Positions 1 to 5,266 of a stretch of DNA of 5,266 bases are shown here, one piece after another. Every line of letters starts with the position of its first letter. The stretch's first letter is position 1. The DNA comes from Phycisphaerae bacterium (GTDB taxonomy: Bacteria > Planctomycetota > Phycisphaerae > UBA1845 > PWPN01), in contig JAPKGY010000300.1 in the NCBI GenBank assembly GCA_026647385.1, forward strand, positions 1 to 5,266. Direction: 5' to 3'. A program made the position numbers and the translations under genes. The notes under the pieces were generated by a model. That model did not search any database and had not been told where the DNA came from. It saw only the letters and a program-made list of their open reading frames with translations.

Positions 1-130
1 GGAGGTGTGAGAGAGCTTATAGGAGGATTCATGGCATTGCAGAGCTAAGAGATTGAGGGAAGATGCCTCATTATCTACAGGGTATGAAAAAAACGATGTC
101 TTTTTGAGACACATATGCAGATCATGTTTC
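1..130. other. Low-GC segment of unknown origin abutting truncated proA
   Basis: Composition is about 42% G+C over 1-120 and 37% over 61-120, against mid-60s for the rest of the window. In a normal proA this stretch would encode the residues just before the conserved RVPMG block, but none of the three forward frames gives ProA-like sequence. The frame that joins proA is open only from position 23, after stops at 8-10 and 20-22. A strong purine-rich ribosome-site-like sequence at 21-26 precedes an ATG at 31, but that frame stops after five codons (TAA at 46-48). The minus strand is open from 129 to 1 without a stop (43 codons), which at this composition could be chance. A weak 5-bp hairpin (97-101 with 107-111, loop TTTTG) is present. 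It may be the end of an inserted element, foreign DNA, or an assembly or cloning chimera; the sequence does not decide. Confidence 0.6.
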
Positions 131-1060
131 ACCGAGAAACGCCGCGTGCCCATGGGCTCCATCGCGATCATCTACGAAGCCCGCCCGAACGTGACCTCCG
201 ATGCCGCAGCCTTGTGCATCAAAAGCGGCAATGCGTGCATCCTCCGCGGCGGCAAGGAATCCATTCACTCAAATCTCGCCATCGGCGAAGTGATCGCTGA
301 GGCGGTCGTCTCCGCCGGCCTGCCCCGCCAGGCCGTCCAGATCGTCAATACGACCGACCGCGAGCTTGTGCCGTTGCTCCTCAGTCAGGAGGAAAACATC
401 GACCTGGTGATCCCCCGCGGCGGCGAGTCCCTCATCCGCGCGGTCGTCGAGCAGTCGCGGATTCCGGTCATCAAGCATTACACCGGCAACTGCCACGTGT
501 ACGTCGACGCCGCCTGCCCGCTCGAACTCGCTGAAACCGTCGCGATCAACGCCAAATGCCAGCGGCCCGGCGTGTGTAACGCCGCCGAAACCCTCCTGTT
601 CCACGAGAAGACGGCTGAGACCCTGCTGCCCGCGGTCTGCAGGAAACTGATCCAGGCGGGCGTCGAGGTCCGCGGATGTGAACGGACCTGCGACATCGTG
701 TCAGCCGCCAAACCCGCGGCCGAACAGGACTGGTATACCGAGTATCTCGACTTAATCGTCGCGGTGAAGGTGGTCCGCAACGTTCACGACGCCATCGAGC
801 ACATCAACCGGTACGGCTCGCACCACACCGATGCGATCCTTTCCCACGATACCCAGGCGGTCGACGCTTTCGTGGCCGGTGTGGATTCCGGCAGCGTGAT
901 GGTCAATTGTTCGACCCGATTCAGCGACGGAGGGGAGTATGGCCTCGGCGCGGAGGTCGGTATCAGCACGGACAAACTCCACGCCCGCGGGCCCATGGGC
1001 GCCGCCGACCTGACGACCTACAAGTGGGTCGTGCAGGGGTGCGGGCATATCCGGACATGA
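53..1060 (+). CDS. proA: Glutamate-5-semialdehyde dehydrogenase (gamma-glutamyl phosphate reductase), N-terminus missing or replaced
   Basis: ProA reduces gamma-glutamyl phosphate to glutamate-5-semialdehyde with NADPH, the second step of proline synthesis from glutamate, in the cytoplasm. Numbering from a TTG at 53, residues about 30-335 match the family closely: RVPMG and IIYEARPNVT (31-48), LCIKSGNACILRGGKE (54-69), DLVIPRGG (117-124), NAKCQRPGVCNAAETLL with the likely catalytic Cys175, the ProA signature AIEHINRYGSHHTDAI (247-262), STRFSDGGEYGLGAEV (287-302), and KLHARGPMG (308-316) ending in TTYKW. E. coli ProA has 417 residues; aligned from memory, its Val110 falls at Val32 here. About 107 N-terminal residues are therefore absent, and the first 28 or so codons, in low-GC DNA, show no homology. 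The TTG at 53 is only the first possible start in the open frame, has no convincing ribosome site, and is probably not a real start. No proB is visible. If the junction is real the gene is broken; if it is artefactual the native gene is intact. The identity is secure; the start is not. Confidence 0.93.
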   Translation: MREDASLSTGYEKNDVFLRHICRSCFTEKRRVPMGSIAIIYEARPNVTSDAAALCIKSGNACILRGGKESIHSNLAIGEVIAEAVVSAGLPRQAVQIVNTTDRELVPLLLSQEENIDLVIPRGGESLIRAVVEQSRIPVIKHYTGNCHVYVDAACPLELAETVAINAKCQRPGVCNAAETLLFHEKTAETLLPAVCRKLIQAGVEVRGCERTCDIVSAAKPAAEQDWYTEYLDLIVAVKVVRNVHDAIEHINRYGSHHTDAILSHDTQAVDAFVAGVDSGSVMVNCSTRFSDGGEYGLGAEVGISTDKLHARGPMGAADLTTYKWVVQGCGHIRT

Positions 1061-1126
1061 GGCCGCCGGGCACTGTCCGCGTATCCGCCTGGGTGTGACC
1101 CCGGGATGACGTTTCTTTGAGCAGAT

Positions 1127-1130
1127 AAGG
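1127..1130 (+). promoter_or_regulatory. Ribosome binding site of the membrane-protein gene
   Basis: AAGG lies 9 bases before the ATG at 1140 and immediately before the alternative TTG at 1131. The spacing favours the ATG and decides the start chosen for the membrane protein. Confidence 0.5.
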
Positions 1131-1139
1131 TTGGCATTT

Positions 1140-2096
1140 ATGGATATGGCAATGACGGCACCGGCAAAACCTCTGGGCTTCCTCGACAAGCTCCGCGTCC
1201 TTCTGGCAGCGGGGGTTGCGATCGTGCTGCTCAGTTACATGGGCTGGATGGTTGCCCGCCCGACGGACCCCGAGATGGCCGTCACGCTCACCCTGGGCGG
1301 ACGCAGCCTGTTCGCCACCTGGCCCGCGCTGCTGATCCTGACCGTGGTGGCCGCCGCCGTCGGGTCCGCCGTTTCAGGTCCGCGCCTGCCCGAGGCCGGC
1401 CTCTTCGCCGCCGCGGTCGGATTGGCCGGCCTGTCCCTGCAGGGCGGGTCCGCGGAAACGCTCCTCATCTACTGCGGCGGCCCCGAAACCGCGGGACGAC
1501 GTGCCCTCATGTTTTTCATGGCGGTCGATGCCCTCCTCTGGGCGGCGCTGCTCGCCATCGCCTGGGGCGCAAGCCTCCTGGTCTCCCGATGGCTCTGGGG
1601 GACGCCCCTCGTCCAGGTCCCGGCGCCTTCCGCGAAGAAAAATGCCTCCAGACCCGACTCGGTCATCGACATGATCGGCGGCGGCCCGCTCGCCCTGGCC
1701 ATCACCACCATCTGCGCGCTCTTCTTCATCTGGATGACCGTTGCCCGCACCCCCGTCGCGGTCATCGTTCGCGGCCAGGTCATCGCGTCCGTCTTCTTCG
1801 GCCTGTATCTCGGCGCCATGCTGGCCCGGTACTTCACCGGGCTGGACCAGGTCCGTTACTATGTGATGGCCCCGCTGATCGTGGCTTTGATCGGCTTCGT
1901 GCTGGGCTACCTGCAAGCGAGCATGAGCTGGGCGGACGGCCCGCTGGCCAACTATGCGAAATTAGCCACCACGCCGCCGCACGCCCTGGCCCGGCCGCTC
2001 CCCGTCGAATACGTCGCCGTCGGGCTGGCCGGTGTGATCGCCGGGTTCTGGAGCGGGGAAAAGGTCGAACACGTGGCTGAACAGGAGCTGTCCTGA
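1140..2096 (+). CDS. Integral membrane protein of unknown function, about 7-8 hydrophobic segments
   Basis: I do not recognise this 318-residue protein. Hydrophobic stretches lie at about residues 18-39, 58-78, 85-100, 122-149, 182-203, 205-229, 240-259 and 288-304, so it should be a polytopic inner-membrane protein. A short N-terminal tail (with K11-region PLGFLDK) precedes the first segment, and a charged, proline-containing linker (about 154-178, APSAKKNASRPD) splits the protein into two four-segment halves. I saw no nucleotide-binding, peptidase or transporter signature; some segments contain charged residues (Asp130, Arg211). ATG 1140 was chosen because AAGG at 1127-1130 sits 9 bases upstream; a TTG at 1131 would add three codons but lies right against that site. 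ATGs at 1146 and 1152 are also possible. The gene lies 79 bases after proA and its TGA overlaps the ATG of the next gene. Strong GC bias at third codon positions supports coding. Confidence 0.85.
   Translation: MDMAMTAPAKPLGFLDKLRVLLAAGVAIVLLSYMGWMVARPTDPEMAVTLTLGGRSLFATWPALLILTVVAAAVGSAVSGPRLPEAGLFAAAVGLAGLSLQGGSAETLLIYCGGPETAGRRALMFFMAVDALLWAALLAIAWGASLLVSRWLWGTPLVQVPAPSAKKNASRPDSVIDMIGGGPLALAITTICALFFIWMTVARTPVAVIVRGQVIASVFFGLYLGAMLARYFTGLDQVRYYVMAPLIVALIGFVLGYLQASMSWADGPLANYAKLATTPPHALARPLPVEYVAVGLAGVIAGFWSGEKVEHVAEQELS
2083..2087 (+). promoter_or_regulatory. Ribosome binding site of the 66-residue gene, inside the upstream coding region
   Basis: AGGAG inside the last codons of the membrane-protein gene is 8 bases before the ATG at 2096, which itself overlaps the upstream stop (TGATG). 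Site and overlap together indicate that the small gene is translated by coupling to the membrane-protein gene. Confidence 0.65.
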
Positions 2097-2296
2097 TGGT
2101 GCGGCTCGCCCATGCCAGTGTGCAGAGCTGGGCATACATCCGCCGCCGGATGCTGCGCGAAACCGAGGCCTTCCTCGACGACGCCTTGCGGCATCCGGAG
2201 CAGCAGGTCGTCATCCCCGCCGTCCGCGACGGCGAGGCGGAGTTCACCCGCCTGTTCGCCTGTGCGTTCTGGGCCCAGGTGCTCGGATCATCGTGA
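2096..2296 (+). CDS. Small protein of unknown function (66 aa), translationally coupled to the membrane protein
   Basis: I do not recognise this family. The product is 66 residues, mixed-charge, with an Arg-rich stretch IRRRMLRE (about 15-22), a likely helix through LRETEAFLDDALRHPEQQ (20-37), and a hydrophobic end FTRLFACAFWAQVLG (about 50-64). It has no signal peptide and no clear membrane span, although the C-terminal stretch is rich in aromatic and aliphatic residues and might pack against a membrane or partner. Evidence that it is real: the ATG overlaps the preceding TGA by one base, an AGGAG site lies 8 bases upstream, and roughly 58 of 66 codons end in G or C. Coupling suggests that it and the membrane protein are needed in similar amounts and may interact, which is inference. 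A chance open frame is the main alternative, made less likely by the start context. Confidence 0.68.
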   Translation: MVRLAHASVQSWAYIRRRMLRETEAFLDDALRHPEQQVVIPAVRDGEAEFTRLFACAFWAQVLGSS

Positions 2297-2353
2297 AGCC
2301 GCCGCACCGCATGGCCGTCGATGGCACCATGCGACGAGCCACGCGCCGGTATC

Positions 2354-2359
2354 GAGGAG
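2354..2359 (+). promoter_or_regulatory. Ribosome binding site fixing the gatC start
   Basis: GAGGAG lies 5 bases before the ATG at 2365. The same frame is open further upstream to a GTG at 2293 (overlapping the preceding TGA) and an ATG at 2323, which would add 24 or 14 residues. The extra residues are Arg-rich and unlike GatC, so the site supports the short form. Confidence 0.7.
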
Positions 2360-2364
2360 CAGCA

Positions 2365-2673
2365 ATGGACGGCAAGATCACTGAAGCCGAGGTCCGACAC
2401 GTCAGCTACCTCGCCCGTCTCAACCCCACGGACGAGGAGGTCCGCCTCTTCAGCGGACAACTCTCCGAAATCCTGGCGTACGTCGAGCAGCTCAACGAGG
2501 TGGACACGACCGACATCCAGCCCACCGCCCACGCGCTGCCGCTCCGCAACGTGTTTCGCGACGATCTGCCCGCCGCCGGCCTCGACACCGACCGCGCCCT
2601 GGCCAACGCGCCGCGCCGCGAAGGGCCGTTCTTCGCCGTCCCCAAGGTCCTCGATCAGGACAGCGGGGCTTGA
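2365..2673 (+). CDS. gatC: Asp/Glu-tRNA(Asn/Gln) amidotransferase subunit C
   Basis: GatC is the small subunit of GatCAB, which converts mischarged Glu-tRNA(Gln) and/or Asp-tRNA(Asn) to Gln-tRNA(Gln) and Asn-tRNA(Asn) in the cytoplasm. GatC wraps around GatA and GatB and stabilises the complex. The 102-residue product has the usual length and the whole family pattern: ITEAEVRHVSYLARL (5-19), a helical FSGQLSEILAYVEQLNEVDT (29-48), IQPTAHALPLRNVFRDD (51-67) and the C-terminal ALANAPRREGPFFAVPKVLD (78-97), which in known structures runs along the GatA surface. The start is ATG 2365, with a good ribosome site and alignment to the family N-terminus. It is followed after 42 bases by gatA, the common bacterial gatC-gatA order, and the two are very likely co-transcribed. 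Nothing is missing or unusual. Confidence 0.97.
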   Translation: MDGKITEAEVRHVSYLARLNPTDEEVRLFSGQLSEILAYVEQLNEVDTTDIQPTAHALPLRNVFRDDLPAAGLDTDRALANAPRREGPFFAVPKVLDQDSGA

Positions 2674-2715
2674 AACGTATTCCTCTTTCCAGTGGAGTGA
2701 CCGGGACGACCGATC

Positions 2716-4179
2716 ATGAGCCTGCCGACACTGACCGAAATCCGTGACGCCATCCGCAGCCGCAAGATCTGCTCGCGCGAGTGGGTCGACCGGGCCTTGA
2801 ACCGCATCCAGACCCTCGAACCGAAGCTGCACGCGCTGGTCAGCTACGACGGCGACCGGGCCATGGAGCAGGCTGAGATCATCGATGAGAAGATCGCTCG
2901 AGGTCAGCCCGTCGGCGAACTGGCCGGCACCCCCATCCTCATCAAGGACAACCTGTGTACCTCCTGGGGCCGGACCACCTGCTCGTCCAGGATCCTCGAG
3001 CAGTTCGCGGCGCCCTACGACGCCTGCGTCGTCGAAAAACTCGAATCCGCCGGCGCGGTGATCCTCGGCAAGACCAACCTCGACGAATTCGCCATGGGCT
3101 CCAGCACCGAGAACAGTGCCTTCGGTCCCACGCGCAACCCCTGGCATCTCGACCGATCCCCGGGCGGCAGCTCGGGCGGATCAGCCACCGTCGTCGCAGC
3201 CGACGTCGTCGCCGCCAGCCTCGGCTCGGATACCGGCGGCTCCATCCGCCAACCCGCATCCTTCTGCGGCGTCGTCGGTCTCAAGCCCACCTACGGCCGG
3301 GTGTCTCGCTACGGGCTCGTCGCCTATGGCAGCAGTCTCGATCAGATCGGCCCGTTCGCCCGAAACGTCCGCGATGCCGCTCTCCTGCTCGGCGTCATCG
3401 CCGGAAAAGACCCGCGCGACTCGACCAGCGTCGACCAGCCCGTGCCCGATTATGTCGCCGCCCTCGACGCACCGCTGAACGGCGTCAGGATCGGCCTCGC
3501 CGAGGAGTACTTCGGAGAAGGGCTCGATCCCGAGGTGCGCAAGATCGTCGAGCGGGCACTCGATGCCTATCGGTCGGCCGGCGCGGCCATCGTGCCCGTC
3601 CACCTGCAGCATATGAAATATGCCATCGCAGCCTACTACGTGATCGTCACGGCCGAAGCCTCCAGCAACCTCGCCCGCTACGACGGCGTCCACTACGGCT
3701 ATCGCACGCCCAACCCCAAGGATTACGTCGACATGTACTGCACCAGCCGGCAGGAGGGCTTCGGGCCCGAGGTCCGCCGGCGGATCATGCTCGGCACCTA
3801 TGTCCTGTCCAGCGGGTACTACGATGCCTACTACTTGAAGGCCGCCAAGGTCCGCACCCTGATCAAGCACGACTTCGAGAAGGCCTTCGAGCAGGTCGAC
3901 GTCATCGCCTGCCCGACTTCGCCGACGCCGCCGATCCGCATCGGCGAGAGGATCAACGACCCGCTGGCCATGTACCTGCTCGACGTCTACACCGTGTCCG
4001 CCAACCTCGCGGGTATCCCCGGTCTGAGCCTGCCCTGCGGGTTCACCGAGGCCGGACTGCCGGTCGGCTTGCAACTCATGGGCCCGCACTTCGGCGAGGA
4101 CCGCCTGCTGCGCATCGCACACGAATACCAGTCGCGGACCGACTGGCATACACGACGGCCCGCCATCGCCGAGGTTTGA
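2716..4179 (+). CDS. gatA: Asp/Glu-tRNA(Asn/Gln) amidotransferase subunit A (glutaminase subunit)
   Basis: GatA is the amidase-signature subunit of GatCAB: it hydrolyses glutamine and passes ammonia to GatB, which amidates the aminoacyl-tRNA. The 487-residue product is full length (S. aureus GatA is about 485). The Lys-cisSer-Ser triad is visible: Lys77 in ILIKDN, Ser152 in GGSSGGS (150-156) and Ser176 in DTGGSIRQP (172-180). Tyr307, Arg356 and Asp423 fall at a constant offset of two from the glutamine-contacting residues I remember for S. aureus GatA (Tyr309, Arg358, Asp425), so this should be a glutaminase rather than a generic amidase. Other family blocks are LGKTNLDEFAMGSSTENSAF (117-136), GLKPTYGRVSRYGL (188-201) and ANLAGIPGLSLPCG (429-442). 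The ribosome site before ATG 2716 is weak (GGGA at 2703-2706). The gene follows gatC and precedes the amidohydrolase by 11 bases. gatB must lie elsewhere. Specificity for tRNA(Asn), tRNA(Gln) or both cannot be read from GatA. Confidence 0.98.
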   Translation: MSLPTLTEIRDAIRSRKICSREWVDRALNRIQTLEPKLHALVSYDGDRAMEQAEIIDEKIARGQPVGELAGTPILIKDNLCTSWGRTTCSSRILEQFAAPYDACVVEKLESAGAVILGKTNLDEFAMGSSTENSAFGPTRNPWHLDRSPGGSSGGSATVVAADVVAASLGSDTGGSIRQPASFCGVVGLKPTYGRVSRYGLVAYGSSLDQIGPFARNVRDAALLLGVIAGKDPRDSTSVDQPVPDYVAALDAPLNGVRIGLAEEYFGEGLDPEVRKIVERALDAYRSAGAAIVPVHLQHMKYAIAAYYVIVTAEASSNLARYDGVHYGYRTPNPKDYVDMYCTSRQEGFGPEVRRRIMLGTYVLSSGYYDAYYLKAAKVRTLIKHDFEKAFEQVDVIACPTSPTPPIRIGERINDPLAMYLLDVYTVSANLAGIPGLSLPCGFTEAGLPVGLQLMGPHFGEDRLLRIAHEYQSRTDWHTRRPAIAEV

Positions 4180-4190
4180 GTTTCGATCCG

Positions 4191-5266
4191 ATGTCCCATA
4201 CGACCTGCCGCGCCCGTTGGATCGTCCCCGTCGACTCGCCGCCGATCGAGAACGGATCGATCGTCTTCGATCGCGACCGAATCGTCTCCGTCCGGCGGGC
4301 CGGACCGGCGGAAAAAGCCGACGTCGATTTCGGCGATGCCGCCGTCGTGCCGGGATTCGTCAACGCCCATACCCATCTCGAACTCACCCGCCTGCACGGG
4401 CGCATCCCCTACCGCGGCTCGTTCCTCGGTTGGATCGCCGACCTCGTGGCGGGGTCCCGCCCGGTTCCGCCCGATTTCGATCGAATGGCCGCTATCCGCG
4501 ACGGTTTGCGCCACTCGCTGGCCGCCGGCGTCACCAGCGTCGGCGACGTCGGCCTCGGCGTCCATGCGCTGACGGCCTGGCGGGAAGCAACCCCGCGAAT
4601 CGTCGGATGGCTCGAGGTTCTGGGAATGGGACCGCGTCGACTCTCCCCCCACGAGCAGGCCCTCGACCGGCTCGTCGCCGCCTGCGAATCGTGCCCACCC
4701 ACCGATCGACTGACCGTGGGTCTGTCGCCGCACGCGCCGTACAGCGCGGATACCGACGTGTATGAGCGCGCGCTCGAATACGCCCAGGCTTCGCGTCGGC
4801 CCATCTGCACGCACCTGGCGGAGACGCGCGAGGAAACGCAATTCCTGGCCGACGGCACCGGCCCGTTTCGCGGGCTCCTCGAACTCTGGGGACTTTGGGA
4901 CGGCTCGTTTACCCCACCCCGATGCTCGCCGGTCACCTACGCCCACCGCCTCGGCCTGCTCGACGCCGGTGCACTGCTCGTCCACGTCAACTACGCCTCC
5001 AACGATGACCTCGATCTGCTGGCCCGCTCCCGCGCGCACGTCGCATATTGCCCCCGATCCCACCGATTCTTCGACCATCCCCCGCATCGGTGGTTGGACA
5101 TGCTCGCCCGCGGCGTGAACGTGTGTGTCGGAACCGATTCACTGGCCAGCAACGACTCGCTTTCCGTACTCGACGAACTTCGCTTCCTCCACCGCCGGTA
5201 CCCGGAAGCGGAAAGACAGCAGGTTCTGGAACTGGCGCTGAAAGCAATGATGGAGTCGCAGGCATG
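4191..5266 (+). CDS. Metal-dependent amidohydrolase (deaminase/chlorohydrolase type), 3' end cut by window edge
   Basis: This belongs to the amidohydrolase superfamily branch that holds MTA/SAH deaminase, TrzN/AtzA-type hydrolases and aminodeoxyfutalosine deaminase; the expected reaction is hydrolytic deamination of a purine- or pyrimidine-like ring by one bound metal. The frame is open from ATG 4191 to the edge (358 codons plus two bases). An N-terminal beta-sandwich strand set (about 8-53) leads into PGFVNAHTHLEL (54-65) with metal ligands His60 and His62; then AAGVTSVGDVG (111-121), SPHAPYS with His181, THLAETREE with ligand His208 and likely catalytic Glu211, LLVHVNYAS with His265, CPRSHRFF (287-294) and GTDSLASNDSL with ligand Asp316. 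The segment between His208 and His265 is about 29 residues longer than I recall for T. maritoma-type MTA/SAH deaminase TM0936. No good ribosome site precedes ATG 4191; with an 11-base gap to gatA, coupled translation is likely. The closing beta-sandwich lies off the edge. The class is secure; the substrate is unknown. Confidence 0.92.
   Translation, partial: MSHTTCRARWIVPVDSPPIENGSIVFDRDRIVSVRRAGPAEKADVDFGDAAVVPGFVNAHTHLELTRLHGRIPYRGSFLGWIADLVAGSRPVPPDFDRMAAIRDGLRHSLAAGVTSVGDVGLGVHALTAWREATPRIVGWLEVLGMGPRRLSPHEQALDRLVAACESCPPTDRLTVGLSPHAPYSADTDVYERALEYAQASRRPICTHLAETREETQFLADGTGPFRGLLELWGLWDGSFTPPRCSPVTYAHRLGLLDAGALLVHVNYASNDDLDLLARSRAHVAYCPRSHRFFDHPPHRWLDMLARGVNVCVGTDSLASNDSLSVLDELRFLHRRYPEAERQQVLELALKAMMESQA

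Noticed and set aside
31..48. ATG at 31 with a good ribosome-site-like sequence at 21-26
   Set aside because: The frame ends after five codons, and nothing indicates a leader-peptide attenuator for proA: no proline codons and no competing stems.
97..111. Hairpin TGTCT-TTTTG-AGACA in the low-GC segment, considered as an element end or terminator
   Set aside because: The five-pair AT-containing stem has no following T-run and no matching repeat elsewhere in the window, so it is compatible with chance.
1088..1117. Possible terminator between proA and the membrane-protein gene (GGGT/ACCC hairpin, then TTTCTTT)
   Set aside because: The stem is only four pairs plus two beyond a mismatch, with a three-base loop, and the T-run is interrupted and separated from the stem. 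It is too weak to call.
1834..3147. Long minus-strand open frame (437 codons) opposite the small gene, gatC and part of gatA
   Set aside because: It lies antisense to clearly recognised genes. In high-GC DNA with G/C third positions, long antisense frames arise by default. Its translation is low-complexity, rich in Gly, Ala, Asp and Arg, with no recognisable domain.
4258..4273. Inverted repeat CGATCG-TCTT-CGATCG
   Set aside because: It lies in the conserved coding start of the amidohydrolase. It is made of self-complementary CGATCG words common in this codon usage, with no sign of a regulatory role.
4217..4765. Plus-strand open frame of 182 codons overlapping the amidohydrolase
   Set aside because: It is a shifted frame of the amidohydrolase, Arg/Pro-rich and without domains. 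The frame from 4191 carries all catalytic motifs and stays open to the edge.
3987..5087. Long minus-strand open frame (366 codons) opposite the gatA end and the amidohydrolase
   Set aside because: It is antisense to two well-supported genes, and its translation shows only biased composition.

Overview
The window looks like a short piece of chromosome from a high-GC bacterium (mid-60s % G+C by hand counts of sample lines). Nothing fixes the taxon. A gatC-gatA pair points to a lineage that makes Gln-tRNA(Gln) and/or Asn-tRNA(Asn) by transamidation. Codon use, compact spacing and the style of the amidohydrolase would suit Planctomycetota or a similar group, but that is inference. The odd length, and genes cut or altered at both ends, suggest the window may be a whole metagenomic contig.

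Layout: all genes lie on the + strand. (1) Positions 1 to about 130 are clearly lower in GC (51 of 120 bases in 1-120, 22 of 60 in 61-120) and resemble nothing I recognise. (2) From about 137 to 1060 runs the catalytic and C-terminal part of ProA (glutamate-5-semialdehyde dehydrogenase, proline synthesis), lacking roughly its first 107 residues. (3) 1140-2096 encodes an unrecognised integral membrane protein with about 7-8 hydrophobic segments, followed with a TGATG stop/start overlap by a 66-residue unrecognised protein (2096-2296). (4) gatC (2365-2673) and gatA (2716-4179) encode two of the three subunits of the GatCAB tRNA amidotransferase; gatB is not here. (5) From 4191 off the right edge runs a metal-dependent amidohydrolase of the deaminase/chlorohydrolase type, 358 codons visible.

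The genes from 1140 onward are closely spaced (1-base overlap, then gaps of 68, 42 and 11 bases) and could be one transcription unit. There is no convincing terminator between them. Apart from GatC and GatA, the products have no obvious shared pathway. No RNA gene, CRISPR array, recognisable insertion sequence or phage gene was seen, and no stretch over 300 bases lacks a gene.

I do not see a new multi-gene system. The points most worth checking are the abrupt change inside proA, the coupled membrane/small-protein pair of unknown function, and the substrate of the amidohydrolase.
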